Positions 35,927-46,283 of a stretch of 64,000 nucleotides of DNA are shown here, in pieces. The DNA lies in contig NZ_JACJON010000042.1 in assembly GCF_014695585.1 (NCBI RefSeq), positions 34,338 to 98,337 on the forward strand, in the 5' to 3' direction. The translations under genes were made by a program, and so were the position numbers. Under the pieces are notes generated by a model. That model was not told the DNA's origin, ran no database searches, and was given only the letters and a program-made list of their open reading frames with translations. Positions within the stretch are counted from its first letter, which is position 1, and every line of letters begins with the position of its first letter. This DNA comes from Microcoleus sp. FACHB-831 (GTDB lineage Bacteria > Cyanobacteriota > Cyanobacteriia > Cyanobacteriales > FACHB-T130).

Positions 35927-37789
35927 TTAAAAACTGCAAGCTTCTTTTAACCATTCGGCTTCGGCGGAATCCAAAGTAGAAGTCAGTTTCTGCACAACAG
36001 CCTGGTTATATTTTTGTAACCACTCTCGCTGTTGTGTCGAAAGGCGATTCAAATCAATTAATTTTTTGTCAAAAGGAATATAAGTGAGAGGTTCAAAACT
36101 ATACCAAGCAGCACCGTTATCTTTGACAACATAGAGGTTTTCGATGCGAATTCCACCCCAGCCGGGTTCGTAGTATCCAGGTTCAATACTTGTAATCATG
36201 CCTGGTTCTAGAGGTTGCTGTGCTAGTTTGCTGATGCCGTTTGGCCCTTCGTGACCGCTTAAAAAAGCGCCTACGCCGTGCCCGGTTCCATGCCCGTAGT
36301 CTAACTTAAGTAGCCATAAAGGGGAACGAGCGATCGCATCTATTTGCATTCCCGTCGTTCCTTTGGGAAATTGTTGCATTGCACAATTGATATGCGCTAT
36401 TAAAACAGCGGTATAACGTTCAATTTGCTTCTGAGTTGGTTCTCCCACGCTCATGGTTCTAGTATCATCTGTAGTGCCAGCTTTATACTGTGCGCCAGAG
36501 TCGAGTAACAGTAGCGAACCCTGCTTTAAAATTTCACTACGGCTGGGCGTGCTGTAGTGGACAATAGAACCGTTAGCACCAGTCGCGGCGATGGTTCTGA
36601 AAGTCAAACTCTGAAAGTCTGTTTCTTGTTCATAAAACCGCTCGATTGCTTCTTTAACGTCTAATTCGCTGACGACTTTACCGCTAGCAAGTTCATCGGC
36701 TAACCACTTAAGAGTTCTAGTTTTAGCTCGACTTGCTTTAAAGTTAGCGGCTTTCATTTGTTCAATTTCAACCGCATTTTTTCTCGCCTTCATCAACTCA
36801 ATGGGATTGGCGATAAGCATAAGGTCGATTTCTTCTTTTGCAGCGCTAACAATCAAGCCATAAGTACCCATTGTTGTATGTTTTGGGTCTAAAAGTATCT
36901 TTGGATTTGGTGATTGGCTAACCAAATCGTTTAAAACTTCTCCGTATTGGTCGTAAGTCTTTAAAGTAACGTTTAGTTGCAGAGTTTGGTTAAGCTCTGC
37001 GTCTATACGGGATAAATTGGTAAACAAGAAAGCTTGATCCAAAGTGATGACTGCATAGGAAATGAACAAAGGAATATAGGGGATATCCGCACCCCGCAGG
37101 TTAAACAACCAAGCTACTTGATTAAGGTTAGTGATAGGGAGGATATTGGTATCAACCTGTTGCATGGCTTCACGCACCCTAGCTAATTTCTGCTGTGTGG
37201 TTTCTCCAGTTAGCTCAGATTGCAAGCTAAAAAGGGGCGAGTCTCCATAAGCTGGTATGGGATCTGATTCAGACCAGGGACTTTGAGAGCGGATAATATC
37301 TACTAGATTTTCTGCTACTGGGACTAAAGTAACTCCCAAGGGTGAGAGCCGATTTTCCCATGACTGGAATTGGTCGAATGCAAGGGTAAAAGGGTCAAAT
37401 GCTAGACGAAAAGTAGTATTATTTGTTGCTGCTGTTTGAGCTAAATTTTCTAGTATTTCTAATAAAGTAAGATTACCTTCTTTACCAAGTTTGGATATAT
37501 TAATTAGTGAGGAATCGATTTGTAAGTCAGCTTGTTCGTGGTAGCGGGAATCTACAAACAACCAGCTTTGCTGAGTACCTACTAGCAAATCGCCAGCAGA
37601 TCCGGTGAAGCCACTTATCCAAGCGCGGCGCTGCTTGGCTGCGGGCATAGATACGTTTAAATGCTCATCTACAGCAGGGATAAAGTAGGCATCAAACTGA
37701 TTGTTTATGAGGAGCGATCGCAAATTGCTCAACTTCGCAGAGATTAATTCTTTATTAATTTGGGGAGTGGAAATGTTTAAGGTTGCCAT
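35927..37789 (-). CDS. X-Pro aminopeptidase (M24B, APP1/XPNPEP-like)
   Basis: The 620-residue product has two creatinase-type N-terminal domains, the catalytic pita-bread domain and a C-terminal M24_C tail. This matches the longer eukaryote-type APP1 form rather than the 440-residue PepP. Metal ligands are visible in LLLDSGAQY and TTDDTRT (Asp), GHGTGHGVG (His), SIEPGYYEPG and GIRIENLYVV (Glu). It releases N-terminal residues before proline in the cytosol. It is a lone gene with short non-coding gaps on both sides. Confidence 0.94.
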   Translation of the reverse strand: MATLNISTPQINKELISAKLSNLRSLLINNQFDAYFIPAVDEHLNVSMPAAKQRRAWISGFTGSAGDLLVGTQQSWLFVDSRYHEQADLQIDSSLINISKLGKEGNLTLLEILENLAQTAATNNTTFRLAFDPFTLAFDQFQSWENRLSPLGVTLVPVAENLVDIIRSQSPWSESDPIPAYGDSPLFSLQSELTGETTQQKLARVREAMQQVDTNILPITNLNQVAWLFNLRGADIPYIPLFISYAVITLDQAFLFTNLSRIDAELNQTLQLNVTLKTYDQYGEVLNDLVSQSPNPKILLDPKHTTMGTYGLIVSAAKEEIDLMLIANPIELMKARKNAVEIEQMKAANFKASRAKTRTLKWLADELASGKVVSELDVKEAIERFYEQETDFQSLTFRTIAATGANGSIVHYSTPSRSEILKQGSLLLLDSGAQYKAGTTDDTRTMSVGEPTQKQIERYTAVLIAHINCAMQQFPKGTTGMQIDAIARSPLWLLKLDYGHGTGHGVGAFLSGHEGPNGISKLAQQPLEPGMITSIEPGYYEPGWGGIRIENLYVVKDNGAAWYSFEPLTYIPFDKKLIDLNRLSTQQREWLQKYNQAVVQKLTSTLDSAEAEWLKEACSF

Positions 37790-37927
37790 AAATTTGGGGT
37801 GAGGTTGACGATCTATTGTAACTCGCGTTTAAATTTCTAGCCCACGAGGAGGTTAACGCTTCCAGATGGGAGCGTAAAAATTAGTCGGGTTTAACCGATT
37901 CGTTACAAATAACGTATCTACTATTAA

Positions 37928-40900
37928 TTATCCCAACAGCGATCGCTCTTGGCGTTTCAGTGCTGCTAAAAGTTCTGCATTTTGGAGAATAACGCCAGCT
38001 TGATTATTAAATATCTGCATATATTTTTGATCGCTTTCGTCAAAGCTAGCTTGCCAGTAATCTGGCACTTCTACCCCATCATCGGGGTTGTATTCGGGAA
38101 ACTCGCCGGGTTTCCTTTTATTAATTAATTGAGTAACGCCAATTAAATCCCCATCGGGGCTAAAAACTGGCATGCATAATAGGCTACAAGTGCGATAACC
38201 AGTCTTTGCATCGGTTTTTTTTGCAGTTTCCGAACCAGGGTGATCGTACAAGTCAAAAGGAATATTCAGAGGTTTAGCGGATTCGGCGACTTTACCAGCG
38301 TAACCTTGCCCTACTTTTACGCGCAATTCTTTTACAGAACCGTCTTCAAAAGGAATTTGCGTCCACAATTCACCTGATTTAATATCTAACAGCCACAAGG
38401 TACTGCGATCGGCGTTCATTAGTTTTTTAGCCGCCTCCATTACCCGCTTGAGAATTTCTTCGAGATCTAAATTGCTCTGGCTAACGGAACGTGTAGCCGC
38501 CATGAGTGCGGCTGCAACTCGTTGTCCTCTAGCTGTTTTATGATAAGAACGGAAGCTTTCTAAAATCATTTGAATCATAGCCGCATTTTCAGCAAACCGT
38601 TCTTGATCTGTTTCGTTAAAGCCTTGTTGGTCGATTCTTTCTGCCAAAGAAGCAGTGCGATCGCCAAATCTTTTTAACTTGTTAAGCAACTGGACTACAG
38701 CAATTAAATTTCCCTGTTCGTTCAACAGTGGCAAAGCCAACATTGTATAGGTGCGGTATCCGTTTTTTTTGTCTTGCTCTTTTGCTGTCTCAGAACGCGG
38801 ATCGTCGTAGAAATCGAAAGGAATATTAATAGCTTGCTTGCGTGCCGCTACTTCCCCCACGATCCCTTTAGTTGCAGGGATGCGAATTTCTAGAAACCCA
38901 TCGCCTTCATTTTCAGCAATAATCGACCAAAATTCATTTTTCTCTTCATCTAATAGAAAAATGGTCGTGCGATCGGCACTCATGGACTTACCCATTTTTA
39001 GGGTAATAGAGCGCAATGTTGCATCGAGAATGTCATCAAAACCCTGAGTATCCATGACGCTATTAAGCATAGCCAGAGTTTGGCTAACAACATTCTTTTG
39101 CTGAGTTTCCGCCTCTTGTTTAACTGTGGCAAACTTCTTGGCATTTTGCAGAGCAACGCCAGCTTGAGCGTTAAATATCTGCATATATTTTTGACTTTGA
39201 GCATCAAAGCTAGCTTTGAAACATTCTGGCGCTTCCGGCCAATTAGTGGGGTTATATTCTGGAAATTCGCCTTGTTTCCTTTTGTTGACTAATTGAGTTA
39301 CACCAAGCAACTCCCCATCTGGGCTGAAAACTGGCATGCATAGTAAACTACAAGTGCGATAACCTGTAGCTTGATCGAATTTTTTGGAATTAGCAGAATC
39401 GGGATGGTCGTAGAGGTCAAATGGAATATTTAAAACCTCTTGCGATGCTGCTACTTTTCCTGCAAAGCCGACCCCTACAGGAACGCGCATTTCTTTTAAT
39501 GAGCCATCTGCTTGGGGGATTCTTGTCCATAAGTCATTGCGATCGCGGTCTAACATCCATAGGGTACTGCGGTCGGCGTTCATGAGTTTCTTGGCTGCAT
39601 CCATGACGCGACCGAGGACTTCTTCAGAATCCAGACTGCTTTGAGATAGCGATCGCGTTGCTTCTGTTAGCGCTTCCGATGCTTTGAGTCTTTGGGTTAA
39701 TTTATAGCAATACTGGCATTTTTCTAAAATTCGTCGAATTACTGGCGCGTATTCAGCAAACTGTCTTTGATCTGCTTCCGTGAATCCCTCTTTGTCAATT
39801 CTTTCTACAAAATAATTTGTAAGATTATTAGATCCCTTTAGCTTGTTAATTAGCTGGACAATAGCTACTAATTCTCCCTGTTCGTTCAAGAGGGGCAAAA
39901 CTAATTCATTGTAGGTGCGGTAGCCGTTTTTATTATCTATATCTTCTTCTAAAATGAGGCTTTCGTCGCGGAAACTAAAAGGAGCATTGACTAATTTTTT
40001 AAAATTCATTACCCTCCTTTCAGTTTCTTGATTGGACAGGATTTGAATTTCTGGATATGCGTGGCTGCTACCGCCTTCATTTCTGGCTATAATTGACCAT
40101 AGTTCATTTTTATCTTCATCTATAAATAAAATAGTGGTACGATCTACACTCAGGAGTTCGCCCATTTTTAGGGTTATAGAACCTAGAATTTCATAAAGAA
40201 TATCGTCGAAACCTTTACCCTCCATTACGCTTAACATAGACAGCAGTTTTTGTTCTTGCGCGGCAACAATTTGCCTAAAATCTGCGTGCAAATCTGCTAA
40301 TGCTTTGTTAAGCCAAAATTGGTTAAATACAGATTCGTAAATATGGTTGCAAATTCTTAACTTTGCACCGCGTTTAACTACCAAGCCTGACAGCCGCAAT
40401 TCCATCTGTTCGGGGGTGTCATCGGCTGCTACTTCGTTGCGTTGCAAAATTTGCTGATAAAGTTCTAGCAGCAAACCCTTGCGATGTCCCACTCTAAGGA
40501 TGCGATCGCGTATTGTCTTTAGATGCGGTGGTTCATCAGTAGCTTCCCAATTGTCAATGATGCGCGATCGCACTAAAAGTTCAACCCAGCCTTCAGGGTT
40601 GGGTATTGTAAAGTTGGGATTTTGGATTAAATCTGCATTCTCCAGGACAATTTTACAAAGCTTTTGTGTAAGAAATGGTTGTCCGCCAGTCCAATCTAGT
40701 ATTGCTTTTAAAACAGCCTGGGGATTGCTAACTTTACCTGCTAACCCAGAGGCTAAAGGTTGCGCTTCGTGTAACTCAAAGCCATTTAATTCTATGGCTC
40801 GACCTATATTAAAAGGGGTGCGGTTTTTGTCTTGAATTAAATCGGAAGGTGTGGCTACTCCCAGCAAGGCAAAAGTTAACCTATCGTATTCATTGCAGGC

Positions 40901-41395
40901 GCGGATAAAGGCGAAAAAGTCGTCTATTCTGAAATTTAAGCTGAGGACGCTATCAATTTCATCTACAAAAATCACAATATTTTGGCTGACTGACTCTAGC
41001 AGCACTTGTTCGATAAACTCGTTCAAGCGCTGCACGGGAGGAAGAAAAGCGCGATCGCGCAACCAACTTTGTAAGTTAATCTTACCTGACAGTTGAAAAG
41101 TGGTTACTAGCCGTCTCATCACCCCTGCATACCACTGATCTGGGGTGATATCTTGACTGCCAATCTTGGTTAAATCAATTGCAGCACAGGCGAATCCTTC
41201 AGCTTGCAACCTGTGCATCGTTCGCACCCGCAAGCTGCTTTTGCCCATCTGCCGGGAATTGAGGACATAACAAAATTCGCCTGCTTTTAATCCTTCATAA
41301 AGGTCATTATCGGCACGACGGACTACATAGGTGGGGGCATCAAGTGGTAAATGTCCGCCCACTTTATAGTTATATGCTCGGTTTAGCTCTTGACT
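37928..41395 (-). CDS. AAA-like ATPase with four GAF domains
   Basis: The protein of about 1155 residues starts at [15 protein letters not shown]; an in-frame ATG at 41425 adds 10 residues. The N-terminal AAA-like (AAA_35) domain has a P-loop SRQMGKSSL and Walker [12 protein letters not shown]. Four GAF domains follow, in two pairs. GAF1 and GAF3 share the SITLKMGxxxSxDRTTI block, GAF2 and GAF4 share [17 protein letters not shown], so a GAF-GAF unit was duplicated. There is no output kinase or cyclase. A ligand-controlled STAND-type switch is likely (inference). Confidence 0.9.
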   Translation of the reverse strand, partial: SQELNRAYNYKVGGHLPLDAPTYVVRRADNDLYEGLKAGEFCYVLNSRQMGKSSLRVRTMHRLQAEGFACAAIDLTKIGSQDITPDQWYAGVMRRLVTTFQLSGKINLQSWLRDRAFLPPVQRLNEFIEQVLLESVSQNIVIFVDEIDSVLSLNFRIDDFFAFIRACNEYDRLTFALLGVATPSDLIQDKNRTPFNIGRAIELNGFELHEAQPLASGLAGKVSNPQAVLKAILDWTGGQPFLTQKLCKIVLENADLIQNPNFTIPNPEGWVELLVRSRIIDNWEATDEPPHLKTIRDRILRVGHRKGLLLELYQQILQRNEVAADDTPEQMELRLSGLVVKRGAKLRICNHIYESVFNQFWLNKALADLHADFRQIVAAQEQKLLSMLSVMEGKGFDDILYEILGSITLKMGELLSVDRTTILFIDEDKNELWSIIARNEGGSSHAYPEIQILSNQETERRVMNFKKLVNAPFSFRDESLILEEDIDNKNGYRTYNELVLPLLNEQGELVAIVQLINKLKGSNNLTNYFVERIDKEGFTEADQRQFAEYAPVIRRILEKCQYCYKLTQRLKASEALTEATRSLSQSSLDSEEVLGRVMDAAKKLMNADRSTLWMLDRDRNDLWTRIPQADGSLKEMRVPVGVGFAGKVAASQEVLNIPFDLYDHPDSANSKKFDQATGYRTCSLLCMPVFSPDGELLGVTQLVNKRKQGEFPEYNPTNWPEAPECFKASFDAQSQKYMQIFNAQAGVALQNAKKFATVKQEAETQQKNVVSQTLAMLNSVMDTQGFDDILDATLRSITLKMGKSMSADRTTIFLLDEEKNEFWSIIAENEGDGFLEIRIPATKGIVGEVAARKQAINIPFDFYDDPRSETAKEQDKKNGYRTYTMLALPLLNEQGNLIAVVQLLNKLKRFGDRTASLAERIDQQGFNETDQERFAENAAMIQMILESFRSYHKTARGQRVAAALMAATRSVSQSNLDLEEILKRVMEAAKKLMNADRSTLWLLDIKSGELWTQIPFEDGSVKELRVKVGQGYAGKVAESAKPLNIPFDLYDHPGSETAKKTDAKTGYRTCSLLCMPVFSPDGDLIGVTQLINKRKPGEFPEYNPDDGVEVPDYWQASFDESDQKYMQIFNNQAGVILQNAELLAALKRQERSLLG

Positions 41396-41523
41396 CATAA
41401 TTGAATCTAAATTGGTAGAAAACACCGCTTTCCATTGGTAGATATTAATTAGTAGTTAGTAGATGCTGACCGACTTTGATTGGAGAGCGATCGCCTGATG
41501 TTTTATTTTTTGTTTATAAAACT

Positions 41524-41685
41524 CTAGCCTGCATAATAAATCCGTTTTTCAATCGCCAATCGATATTTAGGACGAATAGATGGCCCTATGGCATCAGCGA
41601 TCGCGGTAATTAACCGATGATGCACCTCTGGCCACAATTCAGGATTTTCTAAGTATGGGTCTAACCCTGGAAATGGAGAAGGCAT
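41524..41685 (-). pseudogene. truncated DUF4058 family gene
   Basis: The ATG at 41685 gives MPSPFPGLDPYLENPELWPE and reads 53 codons to a TAG at 41524. The sequence is the conserved N terminus of the cyanobacterial DUF4058 family (normally about 250 residues), ending within the conserved IEKRIYY strand. No continuation is visible between 41426 and 41524 in another frame. It is a truncated relic, in the space between the two AAA-like genes. Confidence 0.75.
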
Positions 41686-41734
41686 TTCATCACCTAAACG
41701 CAACTTTTTACACAGGCTTTTTGCTAAACTTTAC

Positions 41735-43564
41735 CTAAGCGATGCTTTTGGGAGAACCCACGCGATCGCGGAAATACTGACGATACAAATCAAATCTAGG
41801 CGTTACATAATTTCCCTGCATCTGTACCAGCCCCATACTGTGTAACTTAAATGCTGGCACTGACTCCAATTCTACTGGTTTGTCCGATGTAACTACCTTA
41901 GCAAATGCAACCGCCAATTCTGGATTCTGTTGCAAATTCCATAAGTGTCTTCGTAGATGGTCGTCATAAAGTCCCGCTTCTGTAGGGGCAATTTCTAACA
42001 ATTGATCGAGCGTCATCTCCTGTTGAGCGATATGATAAAGAGCCAGCCGCACTAAATAAGGATGCCCACCCACTAACGTCATCAATTGCTTAACCTGAGA
42101 TGCGTTCCAATTCAGTCCGTGTCGCTGGGTTAAATCTTGTACCTGCTCCGCGTTAAACTCCGGCAATTCAATTGGCAATCCCACATTAAATGGCGATTGA
42201 TTCACATTTAAGGGAATATAAACTTCCGTCGAATGTACTACTACCAATCGCAATTTTTCCCACAGGTCGCTGTTGCCGTCTCCATAGCCAGCTTCCTCAT
42301 ACCAAGCTCGCAGCAAGCCAAAAAAATCATCAGCAACTTTGGGATATTGGAAAACCCGATCTACTTCATCCAATCCCAATACTAAAGGACTATCTGCCCC
42401 TGATAATAAATAATCTTCAAAGTAAGCAGTACAGTTATCTTTGCTGCCAAAAGTATCGCTCCAATAATCATCTACTGGATGACATACCCGCAGCTTGCGG
42501 CTAATCTTTGCACAAAACCACTGTAAAAGTTGATTCAGATTAGTAAAAACTGCTGTATCTGCGTGCTGAAAACTCAGGGGTACGGTGCGATAACCCTGTT
42601 CTCTTGCTTGATAGAGAATCCTTGCCATGAGGGAAGTTTTTCCCATCTGTCTGGGTGCTTTGATACGAATCAACGCCCCAGGCTGCATAATTTCTCTGTA
42701 ACATTGAGATTCGTAAGGCAATCGCTCGACATAAAAAGCAGAAGCAAGACGGACTTGGCCGTTTGGCAACTCTGGTTCTGCCACTGGCAACGGGGATGGA
42801 ATTTTAGATTTGGGATTTTCCGTTTTGGAATGTTGATGATCCATATTCCAAATTCCTAATTCCCAATTTCCAATTCCCCATTCACCATTACTAGCCAACA
42901 AATTTAAAATTTCTTGTACTAAAATTGGCGTGTCAGTTGGCGATTTCCACTCGCGCTGCCCAATTCCATCGAGGTAGCCGCGCAGGTCGTGGTTGAGGGG
43001 CATACTTAGGGAACAATTAACGCGAATAGGCAGCACTAAGGGCTTATGCTGCGTGGAGCGCAACTCAAATGCTCGCCTTAGCTCCTCAATGACTAATTCA
43101 CTTACAGCAGCTTGCGGGGAAAGTAATAGCAAAAAGTAGTCGCATTGTTTTAATTGAGAATCTATGTGAGCAGGCCAATCTTCTGTCATGCTCATACTTT
43201 CCTCAAACATAAATGCGTGGTATCCAGAAGCATTTATGCTTTCATAAAACTTGTGGGCGATAGTTTTGTCTGGCTCTTGGGCGCGGTACGAGATAAAAAC
43301 TTTGGGATGCTTAAGGAGCGATCGCTCTATAGCTCCCCTAATATTTTTCTTTGTAACTTTTTCGCCTAATGCGCTTGACAGCTTCTTCCATAACTTATAC
43401 CCAACATCTTTCTCTATATACTGAGGGTTAAGAGGGTAAATTTCCTCGTAAGTCTGCCCTTGCCAAGAACCGATAAATACTTCTCTTTCCAGATCGTTTA
43501 GATGCTTACCTGTCTTAGCAGAAGCTAATTTATCTGCCAATTCTAATGCCTCTTTTACGTCCAT
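41735..43564 (-). CDS. HTH_vMAP-TIR-AAA-like conflict-type protein
   Basis: Residues 1-80 are the vMAP-type N-terminal helical domain (EREVFIGSWQGQTYEEI). Residues 86-220 form a TIR domain (PKVFISYRAQEPDKTIAHKF, then SELVIEELRRAFEL holding the likely NADase Glu). Residues about 255-609 are an AAA-like ATPase with P-loop PRQMGKTSL and Walker B LVLGLDEVDRVF. The linker (about 225-250) is translated heptamer repeat. This sensor, TIR effector and ATPase layout is typical of anti-phage or stress conflict proteins. TIR domains of this kind often cleave NAD, which is inferred here. Confidence 0.85.
   Translation of the reverse strand: MDVKEALELADKLASAKTGKHLNDLEREVFIGSWQGQTYEEIYPLNPQYIEKDVGYKLWKKLSSALGEKVTKKNIRGAIERSLLKHPKVFISYRAQEPDKTIAHKFYESINASGYHAFMFEESMSMTEDWPAHIDSQLKQCDYFLLLLSPQAAVSELVIEELRRAFELRSTQHKPLVLPIRVNCSLSMPLNHDLRGYLDGIGQREWKSPTDTPILVQEILNLLASNGEWGIGNWELGIWNMDHQHSKTENPKSKIPSPLPVAEPELPNGQVRLASAFYVERLPYESQCYREIMQPGALIRIKAPRQMGKTSLMARILYQAREQGYRTVPLSFQHADTAVFTNLNQLLQWFCAKISRKLRVCHPVDDYWSDTFGSKDNCTAYFEDYLLSGADSPLVLGLDEVDRVFQYPKVADDFFGLLRAWYEEAGYGDGNSDLWEKLRLVVVHSTEVYIPLNVNQSPFNVGLPIELPEFNAEQVQDLTQRHGLNWNASQVKQLMTLVGGHPYLVRLALYHIAQQEMTLDQLLEIAPTEAGLYDDHLRRHLWNLQQNPELAVAFAKVVTSDKPVELESVPAFKLHSMGLVQMQGNYVTPRFDLYRQYFRDRVGSPKSIA
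42847..42890. repeat. AATTCCC heptamer array translated inside the TIR-AAA gene
   Basis: The plus strand reads ATTCCAAATTCCTAATTCCCAATTTCC and continues with AATTCCCC, the well-known cyanobacterial heptamer repeat. In the gene it codes for GEWGIGNWELGIWN, a linker between TIR and AAA domains. Confidence 0.75.
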
Positions 43565-43570
43565 ATCTAA

Positions 43571-43846
43571 CTAAATTTGGATAAATTTTTCTTTAAATAC
43601 TCCAGTTATTCGTAAATTTACTGAAGTATTAAGCTGCGTGGTAGTTGTTATTATAGTAGCAACGACCGCGACCAGCCAGAGTGTTAGGGCGATCGCTACT
43701 GCCCCTACTGGCAAGCCGGGAAGTTCCCTCCCCGCCTCCCATACACCCTCTGTCGCTACGTGCCGACAGTGTTGAAAAGCAAATTTACTGAGCTTTCCTG
43801 GGGTTTCCTGAGCTTTTAAATTCCGCGATCGCTCTGAGTTATTCAC
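43571..43846 (-). CDS. possible small single-span membrane protein
   Basis: A 91-codon frame ends 6 nt before the TIR-AAA start. It has one hydrophobic stretch (VAIALTLWLVAVVATIITTT) between polar ends. The N-terminal half shows nothing familiar and includes HIP1-bearing sequence that reads like non-coding DNA. The position just upstream of a conflict gene would fit a small membrane partner, but chance is as likely. Confidence 0.22.
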   Translation of the reverse strand: MNNSERSRNLKAQETPGKLSKFAFQHCRHVATEGVWEAGRELPGLPVGAVAIALTLWLVAVVATIITTTTQLNTSVNLRITGVFKEKFIQI

Positions 43847-44132
43847 GTATCAGTGAAATCCATGAGCTTTCCTGGTTCCTATATATTAAAACCTAAGTGA
43901 TACTACTAATATAACTCTCAAGCGATCGCTGTTTTAGTAGCTGTAACCGCTTGATTAACATCTAATATTTTCAGGGGAGTGACTTTATGCAAATAACTAT
44001 GTTAAAAAAAATATTGATAGCAAATTTGTATATTCCGGGCAACGCTTTAATTTAGTGTCTTAATAAATCAAGTTTACTTGCCAGTCTTTGAGCGCAAGTC
44101 GTACATCTATAGATTTGGTCAGAGGAGCAAAG

Positions 44133-45029
44133 ATGTTTAACCCCACAGAAGTCCTGATCGATAACTTTGTTGAGTGCCTAAAAAATGGCTACCGCCGCAA
44201 TTATGGCGGACTCCGACCAGACTATGCAGACATCATCGGCTGGGCAGGAAACATGGCTCTAGAAAATATCGCCAACAGCGATGCTTTGTATCACAACATC
44301 GAGCATACAATTTTTGTCACCTTAGTAGGACAGGAAATTCTACGGGGCAAACACATCCGCGAGGGTGGTGTTTCCTGCGAAGACTGGTTGCACTGCATGA
44401 TTTCTTTGTTGTGCCATGATATCGGGTATGTAAAAGGCGTTTGTAAGCAAGACCAAGTATCAATTGGATTGTATGCTAAAGGTCTAGACAATGCGATGAT
44501 TTTACTGCCTGTTGGCTGTACAGATGCCAGCTTAACTCCTTATCATGTCGATCGGGGCAAACTGTTTATCGATGAGCGTTTTGGCGGTCACAAATTAATT
44601 GATGCCGAAGTAATTAAGCGCAACATTGAACTAACTCGTTTTCCCGCGCCAGCAGATAAGGATCACCAAGACACTATTAACTATCCCGGCTTAGTTCGCG
44701 CCGCCGATTTGATTGGTCAACTCAGCGATCCGCGCTACTTACAAAAAATTAGTGCTTTGTTCTACGAATTTGAAGAAACGGGGATTAATCAAGCGTTGGG
44801 CTACCGCACTCCTGGAGACTTGCGGAAGAACTATCCGAAGTTTTACTGGAATGTGATTTATCCCTACATTCAAAATGCATTGCGTTACTTGGAATTGACG
44901 CAAGAGGGAAAACAATTTTTGGCTAACCTTTATGCGAATGTGTTTGTGGTGGAACACGAACCAAGAATTTATGCCAATGATAAGGTAACGAACGCGATGC
45001 CCGCCGGGGAATTAGTTCACCGCTTTTAA
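44133..45029 (+). CDS. HD domain metal-dependent phosphohydrolase (Npun_R2479 type)
   Basis: The start at 44133 (MFNPTEVLIDNFVE) follows GAGGAG, a good ribosome site; the in-frame ATG at 44088 lacks one. The 298-residue protein has the HD metal site: YHNIEHTIFV (His), SLLCHDIGYVKG (His-Asp) and a later GLVRAADLIGQ Asp. It is probably a cytosolic phosphodiesterase or phosphohydrolase of unknown nucleotide target, from a family found mostly in cyanobacteria. The C-terminal helices YPKFYWNVIYPYIQNALRYL are a family trait. Confidence 0.9.
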   Translation: MFNPTEVLIDNFVECLKNGYRRNYGGLRPDYADIIGWAGNMALENIANSDALYHNIEHTIFVTLVGQEILRGKHIREGGVSCEDWLHCMISLLCHDIGYVKGVCKQDQVSIGLYAKGLDNAMILLPVGCTDASLTPYHVDRGKLFIDERFGGHKLIDAEVIKRNIELTRFPAPADKDHQDTINYPGLVRAADLIGQLSDPRYLQKISALFYEFEETGINQALGYRTPGDLRKNYPKFYWNVIYPYIQNALRYLELTQEGKQFLANLYANVFVVEHEPRIYANDKVTNAMPAGELVHRF

Positions 45030-45105
45030 GCTAAACTCCACCCAACTGGACTCTAAAGCAATATTAGGACTTATGTCACCGTCATCAAAGGCGTAAGTCC
45101 TATTT

Positions 45106-46206
45106 TTATTGGGGGAAACTTGAGCGAACCAGCCGGGCGAGGGTGGCTTCCATAAGCGCCCCTGTTTGACCGGAAACGGTGAACACCAGCGCCTCTCGAT
45201 AAACTCGTTGTGCAGGGTGGTGGCTATAATTAGCAGCGCCACTGGAAACGGTCACTGCTGCATGGGCACACCGCACCGCTAAGTCAATCGCCCAGGCTCT
45301 TAGTTGCAGTTGTTCTGCTAGAGATGCCCTAGATTGTTGTTGCGATTTCCTAATAGCAATGCTACAGTTAATAACTTCCTCGTCTAGTAATTTAAAAGCA
45401 GATATGAGGAAAGGTTGCGATTTTTTATATGAAGCTGCTGATAAGATATCAAGTCCCGCCCTCGCGCATCCCAATGCTAAAGAAGTTGGACGCAAGACAT
45501 TATTTTTGTCGTTTTCGTGAATCCAACCCGCAGGCTTAATAGAAATTACGCGATCGCTAGGTAATAACCAATTACTTAGCTGGGCGGTGACAGTATTGGT
45601 AGATGCGATCGCTGCCAGTTCCATTGGCTTGCTAAATCTAATTGCACCCCCCGCTTCTTGATATATTTCCACAAACGGCAAGAGGCCAAAAATCGCTCGA
45701 CCATCTGGCAACTCAGCAGCAACAATAAATTCTTGAAACAAGCCAAATCCTGTCACCCAAGGCACTTGTCCATCTAGCTGATATCCCCCATCGACAGCAA
45801 CAGCTAAAATAGGTTGTTCTCCTTCGCGCCGCAAATGCGAGAAGCCAACGCCTACTAAAATCTCACCCTTACCCAGATAGGGAAGATACTCTTGTTTAAG
45901 AGAAGAATTATCACTTTGTACGAGCATACCAGCAGCGCTTTGATGCTGCGTTTGCAAGAAAGCTAAGGCTCCAGAATATCTTGCCACAAGCTCTTGGAAA
46001 TTTTGAAAAGTCTCATCGCTAACTTCCGCACCACCCCACTCTTTAGGAACCCGCAACGCCAGTAAATTTAACTCGCCAAGGCCTTTGAGAGCAGTTCCTA
46101 AAGCTTCTGGATTATTGTCAATTTCGGCAGCATGAGGCGCTACCGAATTTTGTAGATAAAACTCAACTTTGTCTAAAAGATGTTGTTGATTATCCATTGA
46201 ATTCAA
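45106..46206 (-). CDS. acyl-CoA dehydrogenase family protein
   Basis: The 366-residue flavoprotein has the three-part ACAD build. An N-terminal helical part (LRVPKEWGGAEVSDETFQN) is followed by a middle beta domain with GQVPWVTGFG and by C-terminal helices ending HHPAQRVYREALVFTVSGQT, which matches the FAD-contacting Q-V-x-G-x-x-x region. The catalytic Glu of true acyl-CoA dehydrogenases is not clear, and the protein is slightly short. It may instead belong to the branch that includes DszC/hydroxylase-type flavin monooxygenases. It stands alone, convergent with the HD gene. Confidence 0.85.
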   Translation of the reverse strand: MNSMDNQQHLLDKVEFYLQNSVAPHAAEIDNNPEALGTALKGLGELNLLALRVPKEWGGAEVSDETFQNFQELVARYSGALAFLQTQHQSAAGMLVQSDNSSLKQEYLPYLGKGEILVGVGFSHLRREGEQPILAVAVDGGYQLDGQVPWVTGFGLFQEFIVAAELPDGRAIFGLLPFVEIYQEAGGAIRFSKPMELAAIASTNTVTAQLSNWLLPSDRVISIKPAGWIHENDKNNVLRPTSLALGCARAGLDILSAASYKKSQPFLISAFKLLDEEVINCSIAIRKSQQQSRASLAEQLQLRAWAIDLAVRCAHAAVTVSSGAANYSHHPAQRVYREALVFTVSGQTGALMEATLARLVRSSFPQ

Positions 46207-46283
46207 AATGATACTACTTTACAGGCGATCGCCTGCAACGCACAATCAACAATCAACAATGAACCATGAACAATTAACATGGT

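Noticed and set aside
37928..43564. Possibility that the two AAA-like genes and the DUF4058 relic form one defence island
   Set aside because: HIP1 and repeat content match the chromosome, and there is no integrase or restriction gene. They are kept as separate genes.
43789..43875. Direct repeat TGAGCTTTCCTGG 74 bp apart upstream of the TIR-AAA gene
   Set aside because: Only two short copies, no inverted ends and no coding content, so not called as an element.
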